Of a stretch of 64,000 bases of DNA, positions 25,396-34,223 are shown piece after piece (position 1 is the first letter of the stretch; each line of letters begins with the position of its first letter). Below the pieces are notes generated by a model, which was not told the DNA's origin, did no database searches, and worked only from the letters and a program-made list of their open reading frames with translations. The stretch is from G963668655 sp963668655. GTDB taxonomy: Bacteria > Myxococcota_A > SURF-8. The stretch is taken from contig CAXXPQ010000004.1 in NCBI GenBank assembly GCA_963668655.2, positions 1,090,122-1,154,121 of the forward strand, in the 5' to 3' direction. The translations under genes were made by a program, and so were the position numbers.

Positions 25396-26585
25396 AGCGC
25401 CTTGGCGGCCAGGCTGGCCACCGTGGTCACCGTTTGGCCGGTCTTGTATTCCTTGGCCAGTTCCGTGAGCTGGCGATGGCAGGACAGACAGCTCGTGGCC
25501 ACGATTTTCGTCCCGGCCTCCAGCATCTGTTCGGCCTTGGCGCGCCCGGCCAGCATGCGCTTGTCCTTGCTGCCGCTGTCCTGCAACAATCCTCCCCCGC
25601 CGCCGCAGCAGAGCGAGTGCATGCGGTTGGCGTTCAGTTCCACCACTTCTTTGCAGGCGGAAGCCAGAAGCTTGCGCGGCGGATCGAAGAGTCCCGCCAC
25701 GCGGCCCACCTTGCAGGGATCGTGATAGGCCACGGGCTCGTCCGTCTTCGTCGGGTCCATGCAAAACAGTCCGTTCTCCACGCCCTCCAGGGTCAGTTCG
25801 ATGATGCTCTTGATCTTGAACTTCGGCTTGCGGCCCAGCCAGGGTTCGATGAATTTCTTCATGACGATCAACCCGTGGCCGCATTCGGAGAGCACCACGG
25901 TGTCCACGCCCAGAGCCTCGATGGGCGCCACCGTACGTTCCAGAATGCGGCGGCCCAGGGTGTCGTTGCCCAGAAAATAGGCCCAGTTGGTCACGTCCGA
26001 GATATCGCTGGAAAGCGTATAGGTTTCCCCCGTGGCGCGCAGAATGCGCAGCATGGCCATCAGGTGCATGGGAATCAGATCGATTTCCCGGGGGTTGGGC
26101 ACGTACAGGTATTTGGCGTTCTTCACGTCCACGGGGATCACGGCGGATTCGTCGCCGCTTTCCATCTGGAGTTCCTCGTTCAGCCAGTCCAGGGTGTCCA
26201 GGTAGTCCTCCTTGGTCACGCCGTTGACGTTGCCGTGCTCCAGCCGCAGCGGCAGCCCCCGGTGATAGTCCTCCGGGACGGAAGCCATGGCCCCGGGCAG
26301 GGAACGCGCCATGCGGACCATGTTGCCGATATCGATGCCCATGGGACAGGCCACCGCGCAGCGGCCGCAGGCCATGCAGGTCCACAGCATGGGGCTTTTC
26401 GCCAGTTCTTCCTCCATACCCAGGGCGGCCAGCCGGACGAGCTGGCGCGGATTGGGCGCGCCCGTTTCGTTGCGCCAGGAGCAGACGGAAACGCACTTGT
26501 TGCAGGCCTGGCAGGCGTCCACGGAGAAATCCGCCACAAAGTTTTGTAGGGATCCAACGTCCGATTGAATGAGGGAGGCTTCCAT
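25383..26585 (-). CDS. HdrD/GlpC-like iron-sulfur oxidoreductase subunit
   Basis: A 400-residue protein. The N-terminus carries two [4Fe-4S] ferredoxin motifs (CQACNKCVSVC and CMACGRCAVACP). The C-terminal half has two CCG-type cysteine domains: CGHG in a first, less complete copy, then HDPCKVGR, CCGGGGG and CLSCHRQL in the second, the pattern of heterodisulfide reductase HdrB/HdrD, GlpC and related electron carriers. Known members pass electrons between a quinone or dithiol and a partner flavoprotein. No flavoprotein, cytochrome or Hdr partner gene is adjacent, so the partner must be elsewhere. The start is supported by AAGGAG 8 bases upstream and a good promoter. Confidence 0.85.
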   Translation of the reverse strand: MEASLIQSDVGSLQNFVADFSVDACQACNKCVSVCSWRNETGAPNPRQLVRLAALGMEEELAKSPMLWTCMACGRCAVACPMGIDIGNMVRMARSLPGAMASVPEDYHRGLPLRLEHGNVNGVTKEDYLDTLDWLNEELQMESGDESAVIPVDVKNAKYLYVPNPREIDLIPMHLMAMLRILRATGETYTLSSDISDVTNWAYFLGNDTLGRRILERTVAPIEALGVDTVVLSECGHGLIVMKKFIEPWLGRKPKFKIKSIIELTLEGVENGLFCMDPTKTDEPVAYHDPCKVGRVAGLFDPPRKLLASACKEVVELNANRMHSLCCGGGGGLLQDSGSKDKRMLAGRAKAEQMLEAGTKIVATSCLSCHRQLTELAKEYKTGQTVTTVASLAAKALVEA

Positions 26586-26657
26586 GAATCCGACTCCTTC
26601 AAGAAAAGTCCGCGCATGACCGCACGGTAAATCGATAGGAATACTAACCGTGAACTC

Positions 26658-26686
26658 ACTATAGGTGAGACGCCTTCCGAAATCAA
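26658..26686 (-). promoter_or_regulatory. Candidate sigma70 promoter of the HdrD-like gene
   Basis: Minus strand: TTGATT (26681-26686), 17-bp spacer, TATAGT (26658-26663). Confidence 0.6.
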
Positions 26687-26791
26687 TGTTTTTGGCCGCA
26701 CCGAGATCCTTCGGAACAGGTGAAATACGGTGTCCTTTCCCATTTCTTCGGGTTTCGGCGTCGGTTCTTGTGGCGAGAATCCATCGGATTT

Positions 26792-26800
26792 TGCTATACT
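26792..26800 (+). promoter_or_regulatory. Candidate extended -10 promoter of the enoyl-CoA hydratase gene
   Basis: TGC followed by TATACT (26795-26800) forms an extended -10; the -35 region is weak. It lies about 75 bases upstream of the start codon. Confidence 0.4.
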
Positions 26801-26875
26801 TCCTTCCCGCCGGCGAGGAAAGGCTCCCGCCGGATCGATTTTCATTTTCACGACAGAAACGCCCGGAGGTTCCCC

Positions 26876-27595
26876 ATGCCCGTGATGTACCTGGAAGATC
26901 GAAAACCCGTGGCCCGTATCGTGATGGACAACGGAGAAAACCGCCACAACCCGGCTTTCGTAAAGGAAATTCTGGCCCTGCTGGATGAAATCGAGGCCGA
27001 TCCGAACTACCGATCCGTCATCATCGCCTCCAGCGACCCGAAAAAATGGTCGCTGGGCATCGATCTGAACTGGTTTCTGGCGGCCGCCGGACATCCGGAC
27101 ACTCATTCCGAGGTCAGAGCATTCCTGCACGGCCTGAACGACATGTTCAAGCGCCTGGCGACGTTTCCCATGCCGGTCATCGCCGCCATCGGCGGCCACG
27201 CCTTCGGAGACGGAGCGATTATGGCCTGCGCCTGCGATTTCCGGCTGATGCGAGCGGACAAAGGCTATTTCTGCTTTCCGGAAGTGGATCTGAGCATTCC
27301 CTTTTTGCCCGGCATGTGGGCCATCGTTCAAAAGGCGATTCCCTATCCGCTTTTGGAGGAAATGGCTCTTTCCGGACGCCGCCTGGGCGCGGAGGAACTG
27401 GCCGTGCGTCACGCCATTACAAAAGCCTGCCAGAACACCGAGGCCCTGGACAAGGAAAGCCTGGAATTCGCCGCGGGTTTCGCCAAAAGCCGAGGGATTT
27501 TCGCGGAGATGAAGCGGCGCATGAACCGCCCCATCCTGGATGCCATCGCGGACGAGGATCCCAAATACATCGACTCGCTGAAACTGACGGTCTGA
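26876..27595 (+). CDS. Enoyl-CoA hydratase/isomerase (crotonase) family protein
   Basis: A 239-residue crotonase-fold protein, a little shorter than the usual 255-265. The oxyanion-hole regions are present: SSDPKKWSLGIDLNWF (first) and AAIGGHAFGDGAIMACACDFRLM (second), followed by FPEVDLSIPFLPG. The catalytic Glu positions typical of hydratases are not clearly conserved, so it may be an isomerase-type member (delta3,delta2-enoyl-CoA isomerase-like) rather than a hydratase. The start at 26876 follows GGAGG by 5 bases; an alternative is the ATG at 26885. No other beta-oxidation gene is adjacent. Confidence 0.8.
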   Translation: MPVMYLEDRKPVARIVMDNGENRHNPAFVKEILALLDEIEADPNYRSVIIASSDPKKWSLGIDLNWFLAAAGHPDTHSEVRAFLHGLNDMFKRLATFPMPVIAAIGGHAFGDGAIMACACDFRLMRADKGYFCFPEVDLSIPFLPGMWAIVQKAIPYPLLEEMALSGRRLGAEELAVRHAITKACQNTEALDKESLEFAAGFAKSRGIFAEMKRRMNRPILDAIADEDPKYIDSLKLTV

Positions 27596-27608
27596 AGCGG
27601 GGCTGCGC

Positions 27609-28178
27609 TCAGGCGGCGCGTTCGTAAAATTCCGCCGTGCTTTCCGAACCCGTGGAACGCCGCAGATACTTCTTCATCAGCTTTTTGGCGCGATGAATGC
27701 GACTCATGATGGTTCCCACCGGCGCGCCCAGGCGCTCGCTGATCTCCTGATAAGATTTTCGTTCCAGCACCGCCATTTCCAGCGGGGTCCGGTATTTTTC
27801 GTCCAGGCGTTCCAGTTCGCGCAGCAGATCGTCCGAGAATCCCTCACAATCTCCCGCGAAGTCCGGGCTTTGGGGATCCGCCAATTTGTAATCGATCTCC
27901 ATGACATCGGTGTAGCGCATGCGGCCGGGACGGCTGAAGCGACCCACGTGCAAGTTGCGAAGGATCTGCATCAACCACGCACGGGCCTTTTCGGGCTCGC
28001 GAAGGTGATGAAAATAGCGCAGGGCCAGCAGGAAGGTTTCCTGAGTCAGGTCATCGGCCTGATGCGAAGCCCGGGCCAAGTACATGGCGCGCCGGAAAAC
28101 GGCATCGCGATGGGGGAGGATAATCGCTTCGAAGGATCCAGGAAGTCGGTTCATCTCGATTTCTTTCTGGGATCTCAT
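27609..28178 (-). CDS. ECF-family RNA polymerase sigma factor
   Basis: A 189-residue sigma factor. Region 2 holds ADDLTQETFLLALRYFHHL, and region 4 the helix-turn-helix ERKSYQEISERLGAPVGTIMSRIHRAKKLMKKYL. Regions 1 and 3 are absent, as in ECF sigmas. The start at 28178 was chosen because AAAGGAGA lies 5 bases upstream; longer in-frame starts lack such a site. No anti-sigma gene follows, unlike most ECF loci. It is divergent from the sensor/regulator operon, and the shared upstream region carries repeated TGCCAATNTGACAT elements, suggesting both units may be controlled by the same regulator. Confidence 0.9.
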   Translation of the reverse strand: MRSQKEIEMNRLPGSFEAIILPHRDAVFRRAMYLARASHQADDLTQETFLLALRYFHHLREPEKARAWLMQILRNLHVGRFSRPGRMRYTDVMEIDYKLADPQSPDFAGDCEGFSDDLLRELERLDEKYRTPLEMAVLERKSYQEISERLGAPVGTIMSRIHRAKKLMKKYLRRSTGSESTAEFYERAA

Positions 28179-28574
28179 CGCTTTCTCCTTTGTCATGTCG
28201 CCCGGGGTCCGCTTGCCATCATTTTCCCAAGCGCGTTCATGCCCATTTGCTATGCCAAGATCATGCCAATCTGACATATTTCCGCATTCAAGCTTAACTA
28301 ATTGATATCATTTGCTAATATAACTCCAAATCTCAGCAGGTAAAAATGGCCGGCACCGTCGCCAACCATGCCAATATGACATGAACTCTGATCTTGTCCA
28401 TAAAAATATTGGAATTTTTCTCTTGCGTGTCATTCTGACATATGTCATATTGGCAGTATCGGTATGGCAACAGAAAAAATCGCCTTCTATTAGGGAATGT
28501 GAAATTTTTCGACTCTGCCGAGTCTCCGATAATCGTGTGGATTGGCTTGTCGCTTGATAAACCGGAGGAAAAAC
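28179..28574. other. 396-bp divergent regulatory region
   Basis: AT-rich region between the ECF sigma gene (minus) and the sensor/regulator operon (plus). It contains three copies of TGCCAATNTGACAT and two overlapping TGTCA/TGACA palindromes (28264-28455), described separately. No gene is seen. Confidence 0.8.
28264..28455. promoter_or_regulatory. Repeated operator-like elements TGCCAATNTGACAT
   Basis: Direct copies at 28264-28277 (TGCCAATCTGACAT) and 28369-28382 (TGCCAATATGACAT), and an inverted copy at 28443-28455 (TGTCATATTGGCA). Next to the last is TGTCATTCTGACA (28428-28440), and the two overlap the perfect palindrome TGACATATGTCA (28436-28447). The half-site TGNCA with 3-bp spacing recurs. 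Such spacing and clustering is typical of binding sites for a dimeric activator; the nearby NtrC-type regulator or an unlinked factor could bind here. Confidence 0.7.
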
Positions 28575-30191
28575 TTGAGCGTCGATTCCGATAACAATCC
28601 CCCCGAATCGGATCCTTCCGTTTCCCGCGCTTCCACCAGCTTCGATCCGCTTCTGGACCGGGCGCCGGTCATGGCTTATTCGGTGGATGACGCGGGAAAC
28701 GTGCTGGCCGTCAATCGACGCTGGCTGGAAGCGATGGAATATCGGAAAAGCGACATCCTCGGACGCGGCGCCGGATTCTTCATGACCCCCGAATCCGCCG
28801 ATCGAATGGATACCGAATTCCTGCCGGAATTACGCGAGGAAGGCATCCTGCGCGATACGGCCATGCGCTTCGTCACCCGGAACGGCGATGTCCTGGACGT
28901 GGCCGTGGAGGCGAACCGCACCGACACGCCGGAAGGACCGGTATACCTTTTCGTCGTCCGGGACGTGGGCGAGCAACGTAAGATCGAACGAAAACTTCGG
29001 GAAGGCGAGCGCATGTATCGCCGTTTCGTCCAACTGATCCCGGACGCGGTGCTGCTTCATTCGAAAGGCGTGGTGCTCTTCGCCAATCAGGCCGCGGCGA
29101 CTCTCCTGGGACGCGACAGGCCCCAGAACCTGGAAGGCGAACACTTCGCCAACCTGGTGGATCCGACCTGGGTCGAAAGAAACCGGCATCACGTCGCCAT
29201 TCTCCAGGACAATATCGAGTATTTTCCCGCCACGGAAATGACGATCCTGCGCATGGACCAGACACCGCTGGACGTGGAAATCATCAACATTCCGGTGGAG
29301 GAAAACGGGCGTAAGGCCGGACTGTCCGTCATCCACAATCACACGGAACGGAACCTTCTGCAACAGCAGCTCTTTCAGGCCGAACGAAGCATCGACCTCG
29401 AACGCATGATGGCCGAACTGGCCACGAATCTGGAAAAACCCGCCAGTTTCATTTCCTTCAACCTTCCCGGCATCCGGGAGTTCCTGGAGGCCGTCACCCC
29501 GCTTCTGGACCGGCGCGCGGAAGACGGCGAGCAGGCGGTGTTTCAAATCGACGGCATTCCCTACGGCCTATATCGCACCAAGATCCACCGTCTACTGGGC
29601 ATCATGGAGGAAAGCGCGGGAAAGCTGGCAGCCATCGTGAAAGATCTGAAGAAACGCACAAAGCATTCTTCCACGAAACGGACCGGTCCGCTGGACGTTC
29701 GCCGCCTGATCGACCGGGCGCTGCTTCTCGCCGATTCGAGAATCCGAAAAACCTTTCCCGTGGTCGATCGGAATTTCGAGCCGGACCTACCGGAAGTGAT
29801 CGCCGACGGCGAACGCATGGAGCGAGTGCTGGTCTGGCTGTTCCTGGACGCCGCGGAAAGCGTCAGTTCGCAGGAGATCCGCCGGATTCAGGTGCGCGCC
29901 TTCCGATCGTACACCCATGCCGGAACGGTGGAAATTTCCGTGGAACACGATGGACGAAGGAAAAAGCCTGAATTCACAGGGGATTCCGGCGGACGAGAAC
30001 CGGCTTCGCCATGGGACTCGGGCGGGATCTCCGGCCTTGGAAACATCGACGCCATCGTGCGGGAACAGGGCGGGTGGATCGACGAAGCGCGGGAAGTCAT
30101 CGGAGGAAGCACCCTGCGTATCTTCCTCCCCATGGCCCCGGAAAACCTCCGAACGGGAGACAGGCATGACCGCCTCGATACTGCTGGTTGA
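28575..30191 (+). CDS. Two-PAS sensor protein with degenerate histidine-kinase core
   Basis: A 538-residue cytosolic protein with no membrane segment. PAS domains lie at about 20-135 and 150-265, a HisKA-like helical region at 275-350 and a HATPase-like region at 370-535. The phosphoacceptor region reads ELATNLEKPASFI, where active relatives have A-H-E-I-N-N-P, so His is replaced by Thr284. In the N-box the Asn is Asp425 (VLVWLFLDAAES). The G1 box is not recognisable; the G2 region (GISGLGNIDAIVREQGG) is partly kept. TTG at 28575 is the likely start, 6 bases after GGAGG. The next gene, an intact NtrC-type activator, overlaps its 3' end by 26 bp. Likely a pseudokinase that senses a signal and controls the regulator without phosphorylating it. 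Confidence 0.8.
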   Translation: MSVDSDNNPPESDPSVSRASTSFDPLLDRAPVMAYSVDDAGNVLAVNRRWLEAMEYRKSDILGRGAGFFMTPESADRMDTEFLPELREEGILRDTAMRFVTRNGDVLDVAVEANRTDTPEGPVYLFVVRDVGEQRKIERKLREGERMYRRFVQLIPDAVLLHSKGVVLFANQAAATLLGRDRPQNLEGEHFANLVDPTWVERNRHHVAILQDNIEYFPATEMTILRMDQTPLDVEIINIPVEENGRKAGLSVIHNHTERNLLQQQLFQAERSIDLERMMAELATNLEKPASFISFNLPGIREFLEAVTPLLDRRAEDGEQAVFQIDGIPYGLYRTKIHRLLGIMEESAGKLAAIVKDLKKRTKHSSTKRTGPLDVRRLIDRALLLADSRIRKTFPVVDRNFEPDLPEVIADGERMERVLVWLFLDAAESVSSQEIRRIQVRAFRSYTHAGTVEISVEHDGRRKKPEFTGDSGGREPASPWDSGGISGLGNIDAIVREQGGWIDEAREVIGGSTLRIFLPMAPENLRTGDRHDRLDTAG

Positions 30192-31533
30192 TACCGAAAC
30201 CGATTTTCTGGAAAGCATCGAATTCTTCCTGATGAAGGAGGGGTTCACCGATCTGACGCTGGTTTCCGATCCCCGGCAGGCCATGGACCGCTTCAAGGAA
30301 AAAGAATTCGATCTGGCGCTGCTGGACATTTCCATGCCCGGCATGAACGGACTGGAACTTCTGGAAAGGATCAAGCGGGAACAGCCCGATACCGAATGCC
30401 TGGTCATGACCGCCGACGAGCGCGTGCCCACCATCGTCACGGCCATGCGCCTGGGCGCGCACGATTACCTGGTGAAACCCATCCCCCCCCATCGCATGAT
30501 CCACGCCATCCATCGGGTTCTGGAACACCAGCGCCTCTTTCGAACGGTGCGCGTCCAGAAAACATCGGAACCGGACGAATCTCCGCTCGCTCCCATCGTC
30601 TTCAAGGATTTCTCCACCATCGACCGCGCCACGGGGCATCTGCTCCGCGAGGCCGAACTGCACGCGCCCTCGGACATTCTGATCCTCATCACCGGCGAGA
30701 CCGGCGTGGGAAAGGAGGTCATGGCGCGCTCCATTCACAAGGCCAGCACCCGGGCCGCCCGGCCCTTCGTTGCCGTGAATATGCTGTCGCTTTCCTCCGG
30801 ACTGTTCGAGTCGGAGTTCTTCGGTCACGCCAAGGGAGCCTTTACCGGCGCGGATTACGAAAAGGAGGGCTTCCTCAGCCGGGCGAAGGGCGGCACGCTC
30901 TTTCTGGACGAGATCGGCGACCTTCCCCTGGACATCCAGGGCAAACTCCTGCGCCTGCTCCAGGAAGGCGAATACGTCAAGGTGGGTCGGAATCATCCCG
31001 TCCGGGCCGACGTCCGCTTCGTGGCGGCCACCAATCGCAACCTGAAGAAGGCCGTGAAAGACGGGTCGTTCCGCAAGGATCTGTTCTACCGCCTGCAATT
31101 CGCCCATCTGCACATCCCCCCGTTACGCAAACGCATGGAGGACGTTCCCTATCTGGCCGCACGTTTTCTGAAAGAGACGCAACCCGCCGGGAAGGCGTTT
31201 TCCGAAGCCGCTCTCGCCCGCCTGCGGGAGTACGATTTCCCCGGAAACATCCGCGAACTGCGCGGGCTGGTGGAGGCGGCGGCCAACCTGGCGCAGGGCG
31301 GGGATATTCTGCCCGAACACCTGCGCTTGCCGAAATCGACCCAAAGCGTCCCATCCGCCGCCGCAGGGGTTGCCAAACAGACCGGAACCATCCTCCCCCT
31401 GGCCGTTGTGGAGCGCCATCACATCCTGCAAGTCTACGAAGCCCTGGAAAGAAACAAAACGGCCACCGCCAAGGCCCTGGAGATCGGCCTGCGCACCCTG
31501 CATCGGAAACTGGACCGCTATGGAGTAAGTTGA
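30166..31533 (+). CDS. NtrC-family sigma54-dependent response regulator
   Basis: A 455-residue regulator. The receiver domain has the phosphorylatable Asp in LALLDISMPGMNG and the conserved Lys in YLVKPI. The AAA+ domain shows Walker A GETGVGKE, the sigma54-contact loop GAFTGA intact, Walker B GGTLFLDEIGDL and the sensor region FVAATNRNL. A Fis-type helix-turn-helix ends the protein (NKTATAKALEIGLRTLHRKL). The start overlaps the sensor gene by 26 bp, indicating coupling. It should activate sigma54 promoters; no -24/-12 promoter is seen in the adjacent intergenic region, so targets may be elsewhere. Confidence 0.95.
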   Translation: MTASILLVDTETDFLESIEFFLMKEGFTDLTLVSDPRQAMDRFKEKEFDLALLDISMPGMNGLELLERIKREQPDTECLVMTADERVPTIVTAMRLGAHDYLVKPIPPHRMIHAIHRVLEHQRLFRTVRVQKTSEPDESPLAPIVFKDFSTIDRATGHLLREAELHAPSDILILITGETGVGKEVMARSIHKASTRAARPFVAVNMLSLSSGLFESEFFGHAKGAFTGADYEKEGFLSRAKGGTLFLDEIGDLPLDIQGKLLRLLQEGEYVKVGRNHPVRADVRFVAATNRNLKKAVKDGSFRKDLFYRLQFAHLHIPPLRKRMEDVPYLAARFLKETQPAGKAFSEAALARLREYDFPGNIRELRGLVEAAANLAQGGDILPEHLRLPKSTQSVPSAAAGVAKQTGTILPLAVVERHHILQVYEALERNKTATAKALEIGLRTLHRKLDRYGVS

Positions 31534-31685
31534 ATCCGATCGGCGACGGCCGCCGCTTGAGGATGCGCGCGACTGCGGTCTGGCACGGTTTTTGCGAAGG
31601 TTTTCCGCCGGATAAAGGAATCGAACGACATCCCGGGTTTCCCTGCCGCACGCGCCGCGCGGGAATTTCTTTCCAATGAAATTCC

Positions 31686-31739
31686 CGCCCTCCGGAACCG
31701 AAGGTTCCGGAGGGCGCCTTTCGCCGCCCCGGCGAAAGG
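31686..31739. repeat. Two adjacent perfect hairpins
   Basis: First: a 14-bp stem (31686-31699 with 31703-31716) closed by the triloop GAA. Second: a 9-bp stem (31717-31725 with 31731-31739) with a 5-nt loop, starting on the next base. They could act as a bidirectional transcription barrier between the convergent genes. Confidence 0.7.
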
Positions 31740-31802
31740 GGCGGCGCTTATCGAAGCGCTCATCGCCGTAGGACCACGATCCGATCCGGCGGAGAAACCG
31801 GC

Positions 31803-31900
31803 GCGGCACGCCTTTTGCTCCCGGCATGGAGATTGCAAACCGACGATTTCATTCCGATAACGGAAACGCAATCCGCATGCCGGCGCAAAAGGCGTGCCGC
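31803..31900. repeat. 98-bp imperfect inverted repeat
   Basis: Left arm 31803-31836 and right arm 31868-31900 pair in three blocks of 16, 7 and 6 bp separated by two small mismatched steps, with a 31-nt loop. The outer 16-bp block is perfect (GCGGCACGCCTTTTGC). No target duplication is obvious, and no coding capacity. Confidence 0.7.
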
Positions 31901-31962
31901 TTGCAAAAATCCGTGCCAGACCGCCCGGCAACAGGCCGTGGCCGGCGCCGAACGGAAAGCCG

Positions 31963-34146
31963 TCAGCGCGCTTCGTCGAGTTCGGGCCAGATGATTTCCC
32001 CCTCGCCCGTTTCGAAGTAGGTTCGGAAAAAGTGAATGGCCTGGGCGCGCATGCGTCGGCCCCGCTCGCTGCTCGAGCCCAACTCGCCATGTCCCGCCGG
32101 ATGAAACTGGGAATACCCGAAACGTTCCCGGGGCGCATCGACGGGCGTCAGGCAGGGCACCTCGCGCTCCACGGGGCGAATATGCGGCAGGTCGGCCGCC
32201 CGGGCGTAGTTGTCCGTCACCATGTTGGGCACGGTTTCGTCGTCGATGGATTCCTGCATCAAAAGCGATTTCGTCGTGTAGTCATCCGGCGGATCCACCA
32301 GATAACGGGCGAAGTTCACCGAATCGCCGCCTTCCAGGATGGTCTGCGCCACAGTGGCGAACTGGGTCATGTAGTGCTGCGGGAAAAGGTAAATGATGCC
32401 GTAGTCCTCCAGGAAACCTTCCACGAAATCCAACAGACCGCCGCCGCCCACGTTCAGGATCGCCGCGCCCAGTTCGGGCGACAGGCCCGCCGTGATGCCG
32501 CCTACGATACCGCCCAGAGAGATGCCCAGGTAGCCGATCTTCTCGTTGGAGAGATCCACCGTGCCGTCCCCGCCTTCCGGCCAGATATCCAGATCGTAGG
32601 TTCTCAGCATACGGATGAACTGAAGCTGATCCAGGGAGGCTTGCAGAAAACTGGCCCTGGCCTTCAGCGGATAGACGATATCCACGAAATCCAACGCGGC
32701 CATGCCGCCCTCGCTGCGTTCCCCATGATAGGGGAAGTCCATCAGCACCACGGCCCAGCCTTCCCGCACGAAATGATTGGCGATGCCGACCTCGCTTTCC
32801 TTGCGGCTGTTGATGCCGTGCTGAACGATGACCACCGGAAAGGGCTGTTCGCCCGTTTTCGGAATCAGCAGCATGAAGGGAACGTCGTTTTCATCCTGGG
32901 CGACGGGATCGTTGTTCTCGTCGTGATCGATGCTGCGGCGCAGCAGTTCGTCCCATTCCACGATCTTCGGCAGGCGGAAGTCGGTGGCGTTGAACGTTCC
33001 GTGTAGGATGGATGCGGCGGCTTCCATATCCACCCCGGCGTTTCGGTAGGCTTCGGCATAGCTCTCCCGATCGTAATATTCCGGCCGGCCGTCGTCGTCG
33101 TTGTCGAAATCCGGAAGGGAAGCCGGCAGTTGCCCGCCCATGATCCAATCCCGCACCGTTCGCCCGTCGTGGGTGATGGTCTGGGTGGTGAAATCGAAAG
33201 CCAGGAGCAGATCTTCCCGCTGGAGGCCCACCGTATCGGATTCCAACGCCTCCAGCACCGGGGCCAGGCGCTGATGCTCGGCCTCCAGGCGCGAACGCCG
33301 GGGATCGGCGGGATGGATGGGCTCTTGCCCGGAAACCTGGAGAAAGTCCGCCGAGGGTTCCAGGTCCGCCCCTTCCGTGGTCTTCAATCCCTTGCGCACC
33401 ACCACCGCATAGCGGGTCTGCTCGTCCAACGGCCGCACGGGACGCAGGCTCACGTACCAGAAATCGTGAATGTGCGCGTCCTCCTCGCCGAGTTCGTAGG
33501 CGTCTCTCTTTTCCACCCAGATGGGAATCCGTTCCCCGAAGGCCGGATGTCCGTCGTGCAGCCGGACCAGCCAGATCCGGCTTTCGTCCAGAACCGACGC
33601 TTCCGCCGTTTGAGGCAGCCCGCTTTCGTCCAGATCCGTGACCTCGAACATCATGAATCCGAATCCGGAAAATCCGTCCAGGCGGTTGAGGGCGTAGCGG
33701 TAGTCGTCGCTCAAAAGGAACATGCCGCGGTCGATCAGGTTGGTGTTGATATAGACAGTTTCGTAATTGGGCAAGGGCTTCAGCGCCGGGCGCAGGCCGG
33801 TAAAGGTCGCATCGTCCGCCACCGTGAAATAGTCGTAGGGAAAGGGCAGGCGATTGTTCGGATCGGGTTCTTCCTCGGAACGTTTCCAGAGTCGGTAAAC
33901 TACGCGGTTTTCCGGATCCGAAAGCGGCTGGAAGGGCTCCAACTCGTCCTCCGTCTCCGACTCCCCGTCGCCGTCCGAATCGTCATCCCCGTCAAGGGGA
34001 GCCTCCCCATCGCCGTCCACGGGCGTTTCCGCTTCGCGATCGCCGTCCGAATCGCTCTCGTCGTCGGAGGACGAACAACCGACCGCCAGCACGAAAAAGA
34101 CGATCATAAGGACGAAACAGGGAAAAAACCAGTGGCTTCGTTTCAT
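31963..34146 (-). CDS. Surface lipoprotein alpha/beta hydrolase with acidic DGD linker
   Basis: A 727-residue lipoprotein: signal peptide with core VLMIVFFVLAVGC, then an acidic linker of Asp-Gly-Asp repeats (about residues 26-68) that would hold the enzyme away from the membrane. A large N-terminal domain precedes the catalytic alpha/beta-hydrolase domain, as in bacterial virulence-factor-lipase-like proteins. The nucleophile elbow GISLGG has Ser543; a downstream Asp in SIDDETVP and His in HPAGHGEL complete a plausible triad. Substrate unknown: an ester or lipid. GAGGT lies 9 bases upstream of the start. It is divergent from the MaoC-like gene, 77 bp apart. Confidence 0.85.
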   Translation of the reverse strand: MKRSHWFFPCFVLMIVFFVLAVGCSSSDDESDSDGDREAETPVDGDGEAPLDGDDDSDGDGESETEDELEPFQPLSDPENRVVYRLWKRSEEEPDPNNRLPFPYDYFTVADDATFTGLRPALKPLPNYETVYINTNLIDRGMFLLSDDYRYALNRLDGFSGFGFMMFEVTDLDESGLPQTAEASVLDESRIWLVRLHDGHPAFGERIPIWVEKRDAYELGEEDAHIHDFWYVSLRPVRPLDEQTRYAVVVRKGLKTTEGADLEPSADFLQVSGQEPIHPADPRRSRLEAEHQRLAPVLEALESDTVGLQREDLLLAFDFTTQTITHDGRTVRDWIMGGQLPASLPDFDNDDDGRPEYYDRESYAEAYRNAGVDMEAAASILHGTFNATDFRLPKIVEWDELLRRSIDHDENNDPVAQDENDVPFMLLIPKTGEQPFPVVIVQHGINSRKESEVGIANHFVREGWAVVLMDFPYHGERSEGGMAALDFVDIVYPLKARASFLQASLDQLQFIRMLRTYDLDIWPEGGDGTVDLSNEKIGYLGISLGGIVGGITAGLSPELGAAILNVGGGGLLDFVEGFLEDYGIIYLFPQHYMTQFATVAQTILEGGDSVNFARYLVDPPDDYTTKSLLMQESIDDETVPNMVTDNYARAADLPHIRPVEREVPCLTPVDAPRERFGYSQFHPAGHGELGSSSERGRRMRAQAIHFFRTYFETGEGEIIWPELDEAR

Positions 34147-34223
34147 GGTCCGATACCTCGTTTGCCGGGATGAAATTCACGGTCAAGAAGGTGGCATGAT
34201 AACCCAACCAGTCATGGCCGTCA

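Larger units (their letters stand above)
31534..31962. other. 429-bp gap between convergent genes, rich in inverted repeats
   Basis: No gene. It contains two back-to-back hairpins (31686-31739) and a long imperfect inverted repeat (31803-31900). Neither is followed by a T tract on either strand. Confidence 0.7.

Noticed and set aside
28440..28475. Sigma54 promoter upstream of the sensor/activator operon
   Set aside because: GG and GC elements exist but their spacing does not fit the -24/-12 rule.
17106..31900. Transposon ends for the intergenic inverted repeats
   Set aside because: No transposase, no clear target duplications and no shared arm sequence between the two repeats.
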